The notes: a model not told the origin generated them from the letters alone. DNA of 64,000 nt from Pacificoceanicola sp049803835 (GCF_049803835.1 NZ_JBNAGK010000015.1:85223-149222); one strand, 5' to 3'; shown: positions 6,951 through 19,781, counted from the first letter of the stretch. Numbers and translations: made by a program.

Positions 6951-9242
6951 ATGAGCACACTCCCCAGCAAGGCAGACATCCTCGATTGGATCTCCGCCAA
7001 TCCGACCCTGACCTCGAAACGCGATCTCGCCAAGGCCTTTGGAATAAAGGGCGCGGCACGGATCGACCTCAAGCGCATCCTCAAGGAACTCGAGGCCGAG
7101 GGGCATCTGGAAAAGCGCAAGAAGACCTACCGCGATCCGGACCGGCTGCCACCCGTGTCGGTGCTCCAGATCAAGGGTCCAAATGCAGACGGAGACCTCT
7201 TTGCCAAGCCGCTTGAGTGGCATGGCGAAGGCGTCGAGCCGATCGTGCTTTTCGTGCCCCGCGCGTCCGACCCGGCACTCGGCGAGGGCGACCGAATCCT
7301 CGCCCGGCTTCAGGTGGTGCACGAGGAGGATCACAACTACGAGGCCCGCCTGATCCGCCGCATCGGCACCAGCCCGCGCAAGGTGGTCGGCATCTTCCGT
7401 AAAGGCGCCGAAGGCGGGCGGATCGTGCCCATCGACAAGGGCGCCGACCTCGAATGGATGGTCGCGGCCGACGCCACGGGCGGCGCGAAGGACGGCGAAC
7501 TGGTCGAGGCGGAACAGGCCGGGCCAAAGGGCCGCATGGGCCTGCCCCGCGCCCGCATCGTCATGCGCCTTGGCGATCCGACGGAGCCGAGGGCCGTGTC
7601 GCTCATCGCCATTCATCAACACGGCATCCCGGATGACTTCCCGGAGGAGGTGCTGGCCGAAGCCGATGCGCAGAAACCGGCAGGGCTGAAAGGCCGCACC
7701 GACCTGCGCGACCTGCCGCTGGTGACCATTGACCCCCACGACGCCCGCGACCATGACGACGCGGTCTATGCCGAGGCGGACGACACCGAAGGCAATCCCG
7801 GCGGGCATGTGATCTGGGTCGCCATTGCCGATGTCGCCCACTACGTCACCCCCGGCTCGCAGCTTGACCGCGAGGCAAAAAAGCGCGGCAACTCCAGCTA
7901 CTTCCCCGACCGGGTCGTGCCGATGCTTCCGGACCGCCTCTCGGGCGATCTGTGTTCCCTGCATGAGGGCGTGCCCCGCGCCTGCATCGCCGTGCGCATG
8001 CGGATCGACGCGGAGGGCAACAAGCTCGACCACCAGTTCATGCGCGGCCTGATGCGCTCGCCCGCCTCGCTTAATTACCGCGAGGTGCAGGCGGCCATGG
8101 ACGGCCAGCCCAACGACAAGACCGGTCCGCTGGTCAGTCCGGTGATCCGGCCGCTCTACGCCGCCTACGCCGCACTCAAGACCGCCCGCGACACGCGCCA
8201 GCCGCTGGACCTCGACCTGCCGGAGCGCAAGGTGGTGCTGTCCGAAGAGGGCAAGGTGCTGTCCGTGGACTTCACCGAACGGCTCGACGCGCACAAGCTG
8301 ATCGAGGAGTTCATGATCCTCGCCAACGTCGCTGCCGCGGAAACCCTGCTGAAAAAGGACGTCCCGCTGCTGTTCCGCGTGCACGAGGAACCGGCACAGG
8401 ACAAGCTCGAAAGCCTGCGCGAGACGGCACAGGCGGCGGGCCTCAATCTCGCCAAGGGGCAGGTCCTGAAGACCGAACACCTCAACCGCCTGCTGCATCA
8501 GGCGGCGGGCACCGATGAGGCCGAGCTCATCAACATGGCCACCCTGCGCAGCATGACGCAGGCCTATTACAGCCCGAAGAACTTCGGCCACTTCGGCCTC
8601 GCGCTGCGGAACTACGCGCATTTCACCTCGCCGATCCGGCGCTATTCGGACCTGATCGTGCACCGGGCCTTGATCCGGGCGCACGGCTGGGGCGAGGACG
8701 GGTTGACGAACGACGAAATCGAGAACCTGGAGCAGATCGGCCAGCATATCTCCGACACCGAGCGCCGCTCGATGATGGCGGAGCGGGATACGACGGACCG
8801 CTACCTCGCGGCCTATCTCTCGGATCGCGTGGGCGCGGAATTCACCGGACGGGTGTCCGGGATCGCCCGCTTCGGCGTGTTCATCAAACTGGATGAGACC
8901 GGCGCGGACGGGCTGGTGCCGATCGGCACGCTGGGCCGGGAATATTTCCAGTTCGACGCCGAAAGCGCCACCCTGATGGGCAGCGATACCGGCCGCCTCA
9001 TCGGGCTTGGCATGCGGGCGAAAGTGCGGCTGGTGGAGGCAGCGCCCATCTCCGGCGGCATCGCGCTGGAACTGCTGGAACTCGACGATGAGGGCTACCA
9101 GAGCGTCCCCGGCGGCCGTGGGCCGCGCGGGCGGGGCCGCGGGCCGCGCAAGGGGCCTTCGCCGCAGCGCAAGGCGGCGAAGGCAAAGAAGAAGGACGCC
9201 AAGGTCAAGCGCAAGGTCACGCGGCAGCGGCGCGAGCGGTGA
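6951..9242 (+). CDS. rnr: Ribonuclease R
   Basis: RNase R is a processive 3'-to-5' exoribonuclease that degrades structured RNA. The 763-residue length is typical. An N-terminal winged-helix region (1-65) is followed by cold-shock-like OB folds. The RNB catalytic domain begins near 255, with Asp261, Asp264, Asp267, Asp269 and Asp270 in the DPHDARDHDDA cluster that binds metal. The HFTSPIRRYSDL motif lies late in RNB, and an S1 domain spans roughly 645-715. The protein ends in a strongly basic Lys/Arg tail (about 725-763), common in RNase R and used for RNA binding. The 3' end overlaps the converging GST gene by 26 bases. Confidence 0.95.
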   Translation: MSTLPSKADILDWISANPTLTSKRDLAKAFGIKGAARIDLKRILKELEAEGHLEKRKKTYRDPDRLPPVSVLQIKGPNADGDLFAKPLEWHGEGVEPIVLFVPRASDPALGEGDRILARLQVVHEEDHNYEARLIRRIGTSPRKVVGIFRKGAEGGRIVPIDKGADLEWMVAADATGGAKDGELVEAEQAGPKGRMGLPRARIVMRLGDPTEPRAVSLIAIHQHGIPDDFPEEVLAEADAQKPAGLKGRTDLRDLPLVTIDPHDARDHDDAVYAEADDTEGNPGGHVIWVAIADVAHYVTPGSQLDREAKKRGNSSYFPDRVVPMLPDRLSGDLCSLHEGVPRACIAVRMRIDAEGNKLDHQFMRGLMRSPASLNYREVQAAMDGQPNDKTGPLVSPVIRPLYAAYAALKTARDTRQPLDLDLPERKVVLSEEGKVLSVDFTERLDAHKLIEEFMILANVAAAETLLKKDVPLLFRVHEEPAQDKLESLRETAQAAGLNLAKGQVLKTEHLNRLLHQAAGTDEAELINMATLRSMTQAYYSPKNFGHFGLALRNYAHFTSPIRRYSDLIVHRALIRAHGWGEDGLTNDEIENLEQIGQHISDTERRSMMAERDTTDRYLAAYLSDRVGAEFTGRVSGIARFGVFIKLDETGADGLVPIGTLGREYFQFDAESATLMGSDTGRLIGLGMRAKVRLVEAAPISGGIALELLELDDEGYQSVPGGRGPRGRGRGPRKGPSPQRKAAKAKKKDAKVKRKVTRQRRER

Positions 9243-9942
9243 GAAGCGGGGCGTAGAGCGCCTCGCGCCCCTGTTCGACATACCGCATCAGGGTCTTGTT
9301 CCGGCGCACTGCCAGCGTCAAAGGCGTGTCCACCGCGCAATGCTCGATCCCGCTGAGGATCGGCAAGACGGCGGCATCCGCCGCCGAGGGCCTGTCCCCG
9401 AACAGCCACGTCCGCCCCCAGAGCAGATCCGTCAGCGCCGTGAGGTCCGCCTCGAAATAGGCCATGCGCTCGGCCTCCCGGAACCGGCCCAGCCCCTGCC
9501 ATTTCAGCCCGTTCACGATGCCCTTGCGGATCTTGCCCGGGATGATCAGCCGCAACGGCGCGGGCATGTCGCCAAAGACCACCGGCATGAAGGCCGCCCA
9601 GCCCTCGGGCGAGACCCAGCGGTCGTACATCATGCCATAGCGCAGGTTTTCTTCGACCATGCGGATCACCGCATGAGCCTGCGCCCGTCCAAGGCTGTCC
9701 AGACCTGCAAACAGGTCCGCGCTCCGCGCCTCCAGCCAGGGGATCATCAGGTTGCTATCGACGACCCGGCCTTCAGGCGCGTCGAGCACCGGCAGCTTTC
9801 CAGTGGGCGAGACGCTCGGGTCCACGGTGAACCGGGGCTGCCAGTCTTCGCCCGCCATGGTCAGGAGGATCATCGCCTTGGTGCAGAACCCGCTCATGCT
9901 GGGCTCTCCAAGGGCGCCGGGGAAGGAAATCAGGGTAATCAT
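9217..9942 (-). CDS. Glutathione S-transferase-like protein
   Basis: A 241-residue protein with an N-terminal thioredoxin-like half (ITLISFPG, then KAMILLTMAG, with TGKLPVL before the cis-Pro and an acidic DSNLMIPWLE segment corresponding to the glutathione gamma-Glu site) and an all-helical C-terminal half ending with the FGDRPSAADAAVLP motif of GST C-domains. The substrate is unknown. The ATG at 9942 follows GGAG at six bases. Upstream in-frame Met codons at 9954 and 9993 are alternatives with weaker sites. It diverges from the WYL-domain regulator 83 bases away, which is its likely regulator. Confidence 0.85.
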   Translation of the reverse strand: MITLISFPGALGEPSMSGFCTKAMILLTMAGEDWQPRFTVDPSVSPTGKLPVLDAPEGRVVDSNLMIPWLEARSADLFAGLDSLGRAQAHAVIRMVEENLRYGMMYDRWVSPEGWAAFMPVVFGDMPAPLRLIIPGKIRKGIVNGLKWQGLGRFREAERMAYFEADLTALTDLLWGRTWLFGDRPSAADAAVLPILSGIEHCAVDTPLTLAVRRNKTLMRYVEQGREALYAPLLTARAAAA

Positions 9943-9984
9943 ATCACGCTCCATCGTTGATCTGGAGACCGTGCTACGCCCTTC

Positions 9985-10005
9985 TGCTGTCAATTCCTGT
10001 CAGCA
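9985..10005. promoter_or_regulatory. Inverted repeat between GST and WYL regulator
   Basis: TGCTG and CAGCA flank an 11-base spacer in the short divergent region. Position and symmetry fit an operator for the WYL/YafY-type regulator that could control both genes. The assignment is inference. Confidence 0.35.
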
Positions 10006-10025
10006 TATGCTTGCATGATCGGACC

Positions 10026-10730
10026 ATGTCCCGCACCCACCGCCTGTTCCAGTTGATGAGCGCCCTGCGCCGCCTGCCACCCCCGGCCACCGCCCGTCAA
10101 CTGGCGGAGGAGACGGGCGTGTCCGAGCGGACCCTGTATCGCGATATCGAGGCGCTGCGCGGCATCGGCGCGGTGATCGACGGCGAGGCGGGCTTTGGCT
10201 ACACGCTGATCGAGGACGCCCACCTGCCGCCGCTCGGGTTCGAGGACGACGAACTCGAAGCGCTGGTTCTGGGCCTGAGGGAGGTGCGTGCGGTGGCTGA
10301 TCCGGAACTCGCCGCCGCCGCCGTCTCCGCGCTCAACAAGCTCAAGGCCCGCCTGCCCGACCGGCAGGCCCACCGGCTCCAGCACGCCGTCCTGAGCGCG
10401 CGCCGCTTTCAGGCCCACCCGGCCCCGGGCGTCGACACGAAAACGCTTCGAAAGGCCTGCTGGGACGAGGTCACGGTGCGCTTTGCCTATTCGGACGCCA
10501 GCGGGCAGGCAACGGAGCGCGAAGTCAAACCGCTCTCCATCGTGTTCTTCCAGAACAGCCATTGCCTGATGGCATGGTGCTGTCTTCGGGAGGATTTCCG
10601 GGCTTTCCGGCTGGACCGGATGGTCGCACTCAGGGTCACGCAGACGTCCTTCCGCCCGCACCGCGTCCCTTTGCTCCGGGACTACATGGCACGACTGGAG
10701 GCCGAAACCCACTGGCCTGAACGCTCATAG
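10026..10730 (+). CDS. YafY-type HTH/WYL-domain transcriptional regulator
   Basis: A 234-residue regulator. An N-terminal DeoR-like helix-turn-helix (residues 5-55, with TARQLAEETGVSERTLYRDIEAL) is followed by a WYL ligand-sensing domain from about 135 (degenerate around the strand ending MAWCCLREDFRAFRLDRM). Such proteins bind DNA near their own divergent target, and the GST gene is the obvious candidate. The start is placed at the Met before SRTHRLFQL because of family length; there is no strong ribosome site. The 3' end overlaps the converging rppH stop by six bases. Confidence 0.88.
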   Translation: MSRTHRLFQLMSALRRLPPPATARQLAEETGVSERTLYRDIEALRGIGAVIDGEAGFGYTLIEDAHLPPLGFEDDELEALVLGLREVRAVADPELAAAAVSALNKLKARLPDRQAHRLQHAVLSARRFQAHPAPGVDTKTLRKACWDEVTVRFAYSDASGQATEREVKPLSIVFFQNSHCLMAWCCLREDFRAFRLDRMVALRVTQTSFRPHRVPLLRDYMARLEAETHWPERS

Positions 10731-11210
10731 ACGGTCGCGGAACGCCTCGATCACCCGCGCATAGACATCCCGCTTGAATGACACGATCTGCGCGACGACC
10801 TCGTCGGCGGGCAGCCAGCACCATTCCGCGAATTCCTGGTGATCGTCAGCGTCGAGCCGCACCTGATCGTCGGTGCCGTGAAAGCGCAGCAGGAACCACT
10901 TCTGTTCCTGCCCCTTGTAGCGCCCCTTCCAGATCCTAGGCACGATGTCATGCGGCAGGTCGTAAGCGATCCAGCCGTCCGTTTCCGCCTCCACCGTCAC
11001 CAGATCCGGCGTCACGCCGGTCTCCTCGGTCAGCTCCCGCAGCGCCGCCGCACGCGGGTCCTCGCCCTTGTCGATCCCGCCTTGCGGCATCTGCCAGGCC
11101 GGCACCTCGCTGTCCGTGCGCTGGCCGACGAAGACATGGCCCCGGGCATTTACGAGCATGACACCGACGTTGCGGCGATAGGGCAGTCTTGCGATCTCTT
11201 CGGGGGTCAT
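10725..11210 (-). CDS. rppH: RNA pyrophosphohydrolase (Nudix)
   Basis: RppH removes pyrophosphate from 5'-triphosphorylated mRNA and so starts RNase E-dependent decay. It is a 161-residue protein with the complete Nudix box G-x5-E-x7-R-E-x2-E-E-x-G at residues 44-66, preceded by the MPQGG that is characteristic of RppH. The YRRNVGVMLVN start and the QKWFLLRF segment also fit. The ATG at 11210 is chosen because the conserved protein begins there. The gene lies downstream of ctpA on the same strand but is separated from it by an intrinsic terminator. Confidence 0.93.
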   Translation of the reverse strand: MTPEEIARLPYRRNVGVMLVNARGHVFVGQRTDSEVPAWQMPQGGIDKGEDPRAAALRELTEETGVTPDLVTVEAETDGWIAYDLPHDIVPRIWKGRYKGQEQKWFLLRFHGTDDQVRLDADDHQEFAEWCWLPADEVVAQIVSFKRDVYARVIEAFRDRL

Positions 11211-11272
11211 CCTGCGTCCTCTTCCGGCGGCCGTTCTCCAAAGCCACATGCAGGCAATACGCGACGATTGCA

Positions 11273-11306
11273 ACGAAAAGAGCCGCATGCACCGGGCATG
11301 CGGCTC
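11273..11306 (-). terminator. Intrinsic terminator after ctpA
   Basis: On the minus strand an 11-bp perfect stem (GAGCCGCATGC and its complement) with a five-base loop is followed by TTTTCGTT. It lies about 25 bases past the ctpA stop and ends the gpmI-envC-ctpA unit before rppH. Confidence 0.85.
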
Positions 11307-11330
11307 TCGTCGCGGGCCGAGGCCGCGAGT

Positions 11331-12674
11331 TTACTTGTGCTCGCTCGCCAGCGCAGCCATGCCATGCAGGATGTCGATGGCATAAGCCAACTGGTAATCC
11401 TCCTCGCGCAGCTTCGCGGCCGCTTCGGCCTTCGCCTGCTCCGCCTTGATCTGCTCGATCTCGTCGTCGGTCAGCGAGTCGTTGTCGAGGCTGCCGCGCA
11501 GGTCCGCTTCCGAACGGGAGAAGCGGTTCACGGCGGTGTTTTCCTCTTCTTCGGTCTCGGGGCGGCGCGGCGGCTGGGCGACGACGATGTCGGGCGATAC
11601 GCCAAGTGCCTGGATCGAGCGGCCCGACGGCGTGTAATACCGCGCCGTGGTCAGGCGCATCATGCCATCCCCGCGCAGCGGCATGACCGTCTGGACCGAG
11701 CCTTTGCCAAAGGACTTCGTGCCCACGACGATGGCACGGCGGTGATCCTGCAGCGCACCGGCGACGATCTCGGACGCAGAGGCGGAGCCGCCGTTGATCA
11801 GCACGACCAGCGGCTTGCCCTCGGCCAGATCGCCGGGCGTCGCGTTGAAGCGGTCGCCATCGGCGGGGTTGCGGCCCCGGGTCGAGACGATCTCGCCCGC
11901 GTCGAGGAAGGCATCGGAGACCTTGATCGCCTGGGTCAGCAGACCCCCGGGGTTGTTGCGCAGATCGAGAATGAAGCCATCGACATTCTCCATGCCGCCC
12001 GCTGCCTCGATTTCCTTGGCGATCCCGTCGGAAAGGTTCGGGAAGGTCTGGTCGTTGAAGGTCGTCACGCGCAAGACGATGGTGTTGTTCTCGATCCGGG
12101 TGCGCACGGCGGTCAACTTGATGGTGTCGCGTACGATCGACACGTCGAAAGGCTCTTCCTCGCCTTCGCGCACCACGGTGATGACGATCTCCGAGCCGAC
12201 CGGCCCGCGCATCATGTCCACGGCCTCGTCCAGTGTCAGACCCAGCACGCTCTCGCCGTCGACGTGGGTGATGAAGTCACCGGACTCCATGCCCGCTTCC
12301 ATCGCCGGGGTGCCGTCGATCGGAGAGACGACCTTGACGAAGCCGTCCTCCTGCGTGACCTCGATCCCGAGACCGCCGAATTCGCCGCGCGTCTGCACCT
12401 GCATGTCCTCGGCATCGTCCGGCGGCAGGTAGTTGGAGTGCGGGTCGAGCGACGTCAGCATGCCGTTGATGGCCGCCTCGATCAGGTCGCGCTCGTCCAC
12501 CTCCTCGACATACTGCTGGCGGATCCGTTCGAAGATGTCACCGAACAGGTCGAGCTGTTCATAGACGTTCACCGGGCGGCTTTCTTCCTGTGCCAGCAGG
12601 GGGCCTACGAATTGCGTGGTCGCGACTACGGAAGCCAGCGCACCGCCGCAGGCGGCCATCACGAATTTCTTCAT
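11331..12674 (-). CDS. ctpA: Carboxy-terminal processing protease, S41 family
   Basis: A 447-residue periplasmic Ser/Lys protease that trims C-termini of envelope proteins. It has an N-terminal signal or anchor segment (5-28), a PDZ domain (about 95-175) that docks hydrophobic C-termini, and an S41 core. The nucleophile is Ser299 in the GSASASE motif and the general base is Lys324 in SFGKGS, 25 residues apart as in Prc/CtpA. The C-terminal 70 residues are acidic and helical. It is the last gene of the gpmI-envC-ctpA operon; in related bacteria CtpA regulates peptidoglycan hydrolases, which fits its EnvC neighbour. Confidence 0.93.
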   Translation of the reverse strand: MKKFVMAACGGALASVVATTQFVGPLLAQEESRPVNVYEQLDLFGDIFERIRQQYVEEVDERDLIEAAINGMLTSLDPHSNYLPPDDAEDMQVQTRGEFGGLGIEVTQEDGFVKVVSPIDGTPAMEAGMESGDFITHVDGESVLGLTLDEAVDMMRGPVGSEIVITVVREGEEEPFDVSIVRDTIKLTAVRTRIENNTIVLRVTTFNDQTFPNLSDGIAKEIEAAGGMENVDGFILDLRNNPGGLLTQAIKVSDAFLDAGEIVSTRGRNPADGDRFNATPGDLAEGKPLVVLINGGSASASEIVAGALQDHRRAIVVGTKSFGKGSVQTVMPLRGDGMMRLTTARYYTPSGRSIQALGVSPDIVVAQPPRRPETEEEENTAVNRFSRSEADLRGSLDNDSLTDDEIEQIKAEQAKAEAAAKLREEDYQLAYAIDILHGMAALASEHK

Positions 12675-12682
12675 CTTTGATC

Positions 12683-13804
12683 TTATCCCTTGTCGGTTGC
12701 GAACCACGTCAGCGGATCGACAGGCTCATCGCCTTCTCTGACCTCTATATAGAGCGTTTCCGAACGCCCGGCGCTACCCCTTTCACCGATTGGTGACCGG
12801 ATATCCCCGGTTACAGCCGTCTGTCCGCCCATCAGCCCCACGGGAGACCCCGCGGGCAGCACCTGACCGATGGCGCCATAGACCTCGTCCAGACCCGCAA
12901 TCACAAGAAGCAAATCAGCTTGCGGTTCAAGAATGGTTACCAGCCCATAGTCCAGCAGCGGTCCGTTGTAGCGGATTGTCGCAGCGGTGGGCGTGGTGAC
13001 CAGCGCCTTGGGCTCTGTCGCAATCACGATACCCGGCCGGACGACCCCGGCGGCGTCCCGTTCTCCGGCGCGGCGCAGGATCACCCCCCGCACCGGAAGC
13101 GGCAGCGTTCCCTTCTGCCCGGCGATGCGCGGCAGGGTCTCCGGGGTCTCGTCCTCGGCGATCTGGCTGAGACCGCTGGCAAATCCCTGCAGGGTCTCGG
13201 TGGAGGCAATGAGGATTTCGAGACGAATCGGATCCTCGGTGAAGCGTTTCGGCAGGTCGGTGCGGTCGGCAATCGCCTGGCTGAGCTCGGTTCGCGCGGC
13301 CTGAACACCCGCAAGCCCCTCCTTCAAAGTGTCCGCGGCGCTCTGCTGAAGTTCACGCAGGGCCGTCACCTCTTCGAGATCCGCCCGCAGCGCCGCCGCC
13401 TTGTCCGCCAGCCCCGGCGTCACGGCAGCCACCAGCATACCTGACCGCGCTGTACCGAGCGGGCCCTGCGGGTGGATCAGCGTATCGGGCCGGACCTGTC
13501 CCCCAAGGCTGCTCAGCACGCCAAGCAGCTGCGAAACTTCACTTTCCTGCGCCTGGAGCTTGCGCGTCAGCTCGGTTTCCCGGATTGCCGCCGCGCGCAG
13601 CCCCTGCCGCATCGCGGCGAGGCCGTCTTCGTAAGCCCGCACCGTTTCGGTCAGCGCCGCGACGCGGTCGCGGGCGCTCTCGGCCTTGTCGAGCTGCACC
13701 GATGCCGCCTCCAGCGCATCCGCCGCCGCCTGGGCAGCCTCCCCTGCGCTCTGCGCGAAGGCCGGGCCGGACAGCAGGGCAAAGAGCAGCGCCGCGCGGA
13801 TCAC
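12683..13804 (-). CDS. envC: EnvC-like murein hydrolase activator with a degenerate LytM domain
   Basis: A 373-residue exported protein. A signal peptide (1-17) precedes a long coiled coil (about 20-95 and 130-190) and a C-terminal M23/LytM-like domain from about 235. The domain keeps the fold landmarks (the RPGIVIAT and YGLVTILEP strands, and the final IEVR...VDPLTWF), but the zinc ligands of active LytM enzymes are missing. The H-x-G-I-D-x position reads R-P-G-I-V-I, the Y-x-H-L position reads I-A-G-L, and H-L-H-F-E reads T-L-Y-I-E. It is therefore probably a non-catalytic activator of an amidase, like E. coli EnvC. The start overlaps the gpmI stop as ATGA. Confidence 0.88.
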   Translation of the reverse strand: MIRAALLFALLSGPAFAQSAGEAAQAAADALEAASVQLDKAESARDRVAALTETVRAYEDGLAAMRQGLRAAAIRETELTRKLQAQESEVSQLLGVLSSLGGQVRPDTLIHPQGPLGTARSGMLVAAVTPGLADKAAALRADLEEVTALRELQQSAADTLKEGLAGVQAARTELSQAIADRTDLPKRFTEDPIRLEILIASTETLQGFASGLSQIAEDETPETLPRIAGQKGTLPLPVRGVILRRAGERDAAGVVRPGIVIATEPKALVTTPTAATIRYNGPLLDYGLVTILEPQADLLLVIAGLDEVYGAIGQVLPAGSPVGLMGGQTAVTGDIRSPIGERGSAGRSETLYIEVREGDEPVDPLTWFATDKG

Positions 13805-15309
13805 TGGATCAGACTTTCCCCGGTCATTTCATCCGGTTGCGGCAGCCCCATCAGCTGCAGCAGCGTCGGCGCCACATCCGCCAGTCGGCCATCTTTCAAG
13901 CGGGCCCCCTCGGGACCGCCGTACAGGATCACCGGCACGAGGTTCGTCGTATGCGCGGTATGCGGCCCGCCGGTCACCGGGTCCACCATGGTTTCGCAAT
14001 TGCCGTGATCCGCGATGACAAGCAAGCTCCCGCCGGTTTCCTCAAGCTTCGCAACCACTTGGCCAAGCCCCGCATCCACGGCCTCACAGGCGGCAATGGC
14101 GGCTTGCAAGTCTCCGGTATGGCCGACCATATCCGGGTTGGCATAGTTCACGACGATCAGGTCGTATTTCTTTTCAATGGCTTCGACGAATTTCTCCGTC
14201 ACCTCTCCGGCACTCATCTCCGGCTGCATGTCATAGGTGGCGACCTTCGGCGACTTCGGCATGAAGCGGTCTTCGCCCTCCTCCGGCGTCTCCTTGCCGC
14301 CATTGAGGAAGAAGGTCACGTGCGGGTATTTCTCGGTCTCCGCAAGACGGAACTGGCTCAGCCCCTGTTTTGCAACCCATTCACCCAGCGTATTCACCAG
14401 CTTCCGCTTCGGGTAAGCCGTGGTCATGTAGGTGTTGTGCCGGTCGGAATATTCGACCATGCCCAGCAGCGCTGACAACTCCGGTTTCTCGCGTTCGAAC
14501 CCGTCAAACTCCGGGTCGCCAATCGCGGCGAGGATCTCCCGGGCACGGTCAGCCCGGAAGTTGACGAAGAAGACTCCGTCCCCGGGCTTCATTCCCTCGT
14601 ACCCGCCCACAACGAAAGGCACGATGAATTCGTCCGTCTGGTCAAGGTCATAACAGGTCTGGATGCCCTCGGCGGCATCCTGCAAGGCATCGCCCTGCCC
14701 CTCGACCATGGTGCGGTACGCCTTCTCGACCCGTTCCCAGCGGTTGTCCCGATCCATGGCGAAATAGCGCCCGCTGACCGTGGCGATCCGGGCACCGTCC
14801 GGCAAGGAAAGGTCGAAGTCGTTCACCTGCTTGCGGGCCGATGTCGGCGCCACGTCGCGCCCGTCGGTGATGGCATGAACCGCCACCGGCAGGCCCGCGT
14901 CGGTCAAGACCTTCGCGGCGGCGGACATGTGCGTGACGTGGCTGTGCACGCCCCCGTCCGAGCACAACCCGATCACATGAGCCGTTCCGCCCGCTGCTTT
15001 CACGGTATCCGCAAACGCCAGGATGGCCTTGTTTTCAAAGAAGGACCCGTCCTCGATGGCGAGGTCGATCTGACCGAGGTCCATGGCCACCACGCGCCCC
15101 GCGCCTATGTTGGTATGCCCCACCTCGGAATTGCCCATCTGCCCGGTTGGCAGGCCAACATCCGGGCCGAAGGTGACCAGAGTGGCATGTGGACAGGAGG
15201 CCATAAGCCTGTCAATTGTCGGGGTTTTTGCCAGAAAAGGCGCGTTGGCCTTGGTGTCGTCGGACAGGCCCCAGCCGTCGAGAATGGTGAGGATGACAGG
15301 TTTGCTCAT
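13801..15309 (-). CDS. gpmI: 2,3-bisphosphoglycerate-independent phosphoglycerate mutase
   Basis: GpmI interconverts 3- and 2-phosphoglycerate using two Mn ions. It has 502 residues and belongs to the alkaline-phosphatase superfamily. Asp11 lies in the N-terminal LDGWG, and the phospho-accepting Ser61 is in GQMGNSEVGH. The later metal sites include the VVNYANPDMVGHTGD block and the IADHGNCE block near 435-445. It is the first gene of the gpmI-envC-ctpA operon, a combination seen widely in alphaproteobacteria, and its stop overlaps the envC start. Confidence 0.97.
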   Translation of the reverse strand: MSKPVILTILDGWGLSDDTKANAPFLAKTPTIDRLMASCPHATLVTFGPDVGLPTGQMGNSEVGHTNIGAGRVVAMDLGQIDLAIEDGSFFENKAILAFADTVKAAGGTAHVIGLCSDGGVHSHVTHMSAAAKVLTDAGLPVAVHAITDGRDVAPTSARKQVNDFDLSLPDGARIATVSGRYFAMDRDNRWERVEKAYRTMVEGQGDALQDAAEGIQTCYDLDQTDEFIVPFVVGGYEGMKPGDGVFFVNFRADRAREILAAIGDPEFDGFEREKPELSALLGMVEYSDRHNTYMTTAYPKRKLVNTLGEWVAKQGLSQFRLAETEKYPHVTFFLNGGKETPEEGEDRFMPKSPKVATYDMQPEMSAGEVTEKFVEAIEKKYDLIVVNYANPDMVGHTGDLQAAIAACEAVDAGLGQVVAKLEETGGSLLVIADHGNCETMVDPVTGGPHTAHTTNLVPVILYGGPEGARLKDGRLADVAPTLLQLMGLPQPDEMTGESLIQ

Positions 15310-15515
15310 ACGCTCGGCCTCCTTGGCTTTGACGGCGGTTTAACAGAGCGCGGGGCGGATGTGGAGGGGGGAAGCCGTTTCGCCGTGTTGTCGTTGGGAG
15401 GCCCGTTGCGCGGGTTTTCGAGTGACGCCGCCCGTCTAATTTCCCTCTCACTCTGTTGTTGCGGCGAGACCGTGCTAAGTGGTCGATAACCTTTGTCCCT
15501 GCCCGGAGATTCTCC

Positions 15516-16241
15516 ATGCGCCTCCTCTTCCCCGCCGTTCTGATCGTCGCTGCTGCGCCGGCCCATGCACAGGACCGCGCTCTTGCCTTCGAACTTGGCC
15601 TCGGGGCACGGACGGCACCGGCCTACGAGGGCTCCGAAACCTATGAAACCGGCCCATCCGCGACAGGCTCGGTCAGCACCTTCCGCCTGCTGGGTCTGAA
15701 CATCGACAAAGGCGATGACCTAGGGTTCGGGTTCGGCCCGTCCTTCCGTTACATTTCGGAGCGAAGTGCAAGCGATCATGCCCGTCTCAGCGGCATCGAC
15801 GACGTGGACGCCGCGCTCGAGATTGGCGCAAGAGTCTCGTATCGTTGGGAAAATGCCGAAGTCTGGGGCGCGGTGCGCAAGGGAGTCACCGGGCACGAAG
15901 GGATTGTGGCGGATCTGGCTGCGGATGCCATCTGGAATGTGGATACCCAAACCGAGTTTCGCGTCGGGCCACGACTGACCTTTGCCAATGACGCCTACAT
16001 GGACAGCTATTTCGATGTGCCCGCCGGGGCCTTCCTCGCGCCCTATTCGGCGGATGGCGGCCTGTACAAGGCAGGCATTGAAATGACGGTACGCCACGAC
16101 TTCAATGATACATGGGCGGTCGAAGGCTCTCTCGGCTGGACCCGCCTGACCGGCGATGCGGGCGATTCGCCGATTGTTGAGAACCGCGACAGCGGCTCTC
16201 TGGGCGTCATGCTGATCCGCAAGTTCGACTGGCGGTTCTGA
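15516..16241 (+). CDS. MipA/OmpV-family outer membrane protein
   Basis: A 241-residue protein. A short signal peptide ends at AAPAHAQ (about residue 19), and the rest is predicted beta-barrel: alternating polar and hydrophobic strands, paired Tyr/Phe, and a C-terminal aromatic residue after KFDWRF. This end is typical of OmpV/MipA proteins, which are about 240-260 residues. Family roles range from scaffold to porin or adhesin, and nothing here singles one out. The gene diverges from gpmI and is followed by a strong terminator. Confidence 0.85.
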   Translation: MRLLFPAVLIVAAAPAHAQDRALAFELGLGARTAPAYEGSETYETGPSATGSVSTFRLLGLNIDKGDDLGFGFGPSFRYISERSASDHARLSGIDDVDAALEIGARVSYRWENAEVWGAVRKGVTGHEGIVADLAADAIWNVDTQTEFRVGPRLTFANDAYMDSYFDVPAGAFLAPYSADGGLYKAGIEMTVRHDFNDTWAVEGSLGWTRLTGDAGDSPIVENRDSGSLGVMLIRKFDWRF

Positions 16242-16271
16242 TGGGCACGGCGACTGTTGGATAGAATGACA

Positions 16272-16300
16272 AAAGCCAGCCCCGAGGGCTGGCTTTCGTT
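16272..16300. terminator. Bidirectional terminator between mipA-like gene and carB
   Basis: AAAGCCAGCCC pairs with GGGCTGGCTTT in an 11-bp stem around a CGA loop, followed by CGTTTTG. It lies 30 bases after the mipA-like stop and about 50 bases before the converging carB stop, so it can serve both strands. Confidence 0.85.
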
Positions 16301-16352
16301 TTGTTCGGAATGCAGTGAAGCCCGGGTCTTCGCCCGGTTACACCTCAATCGC

Positions 16353-19781
<3,429 letters not shown>

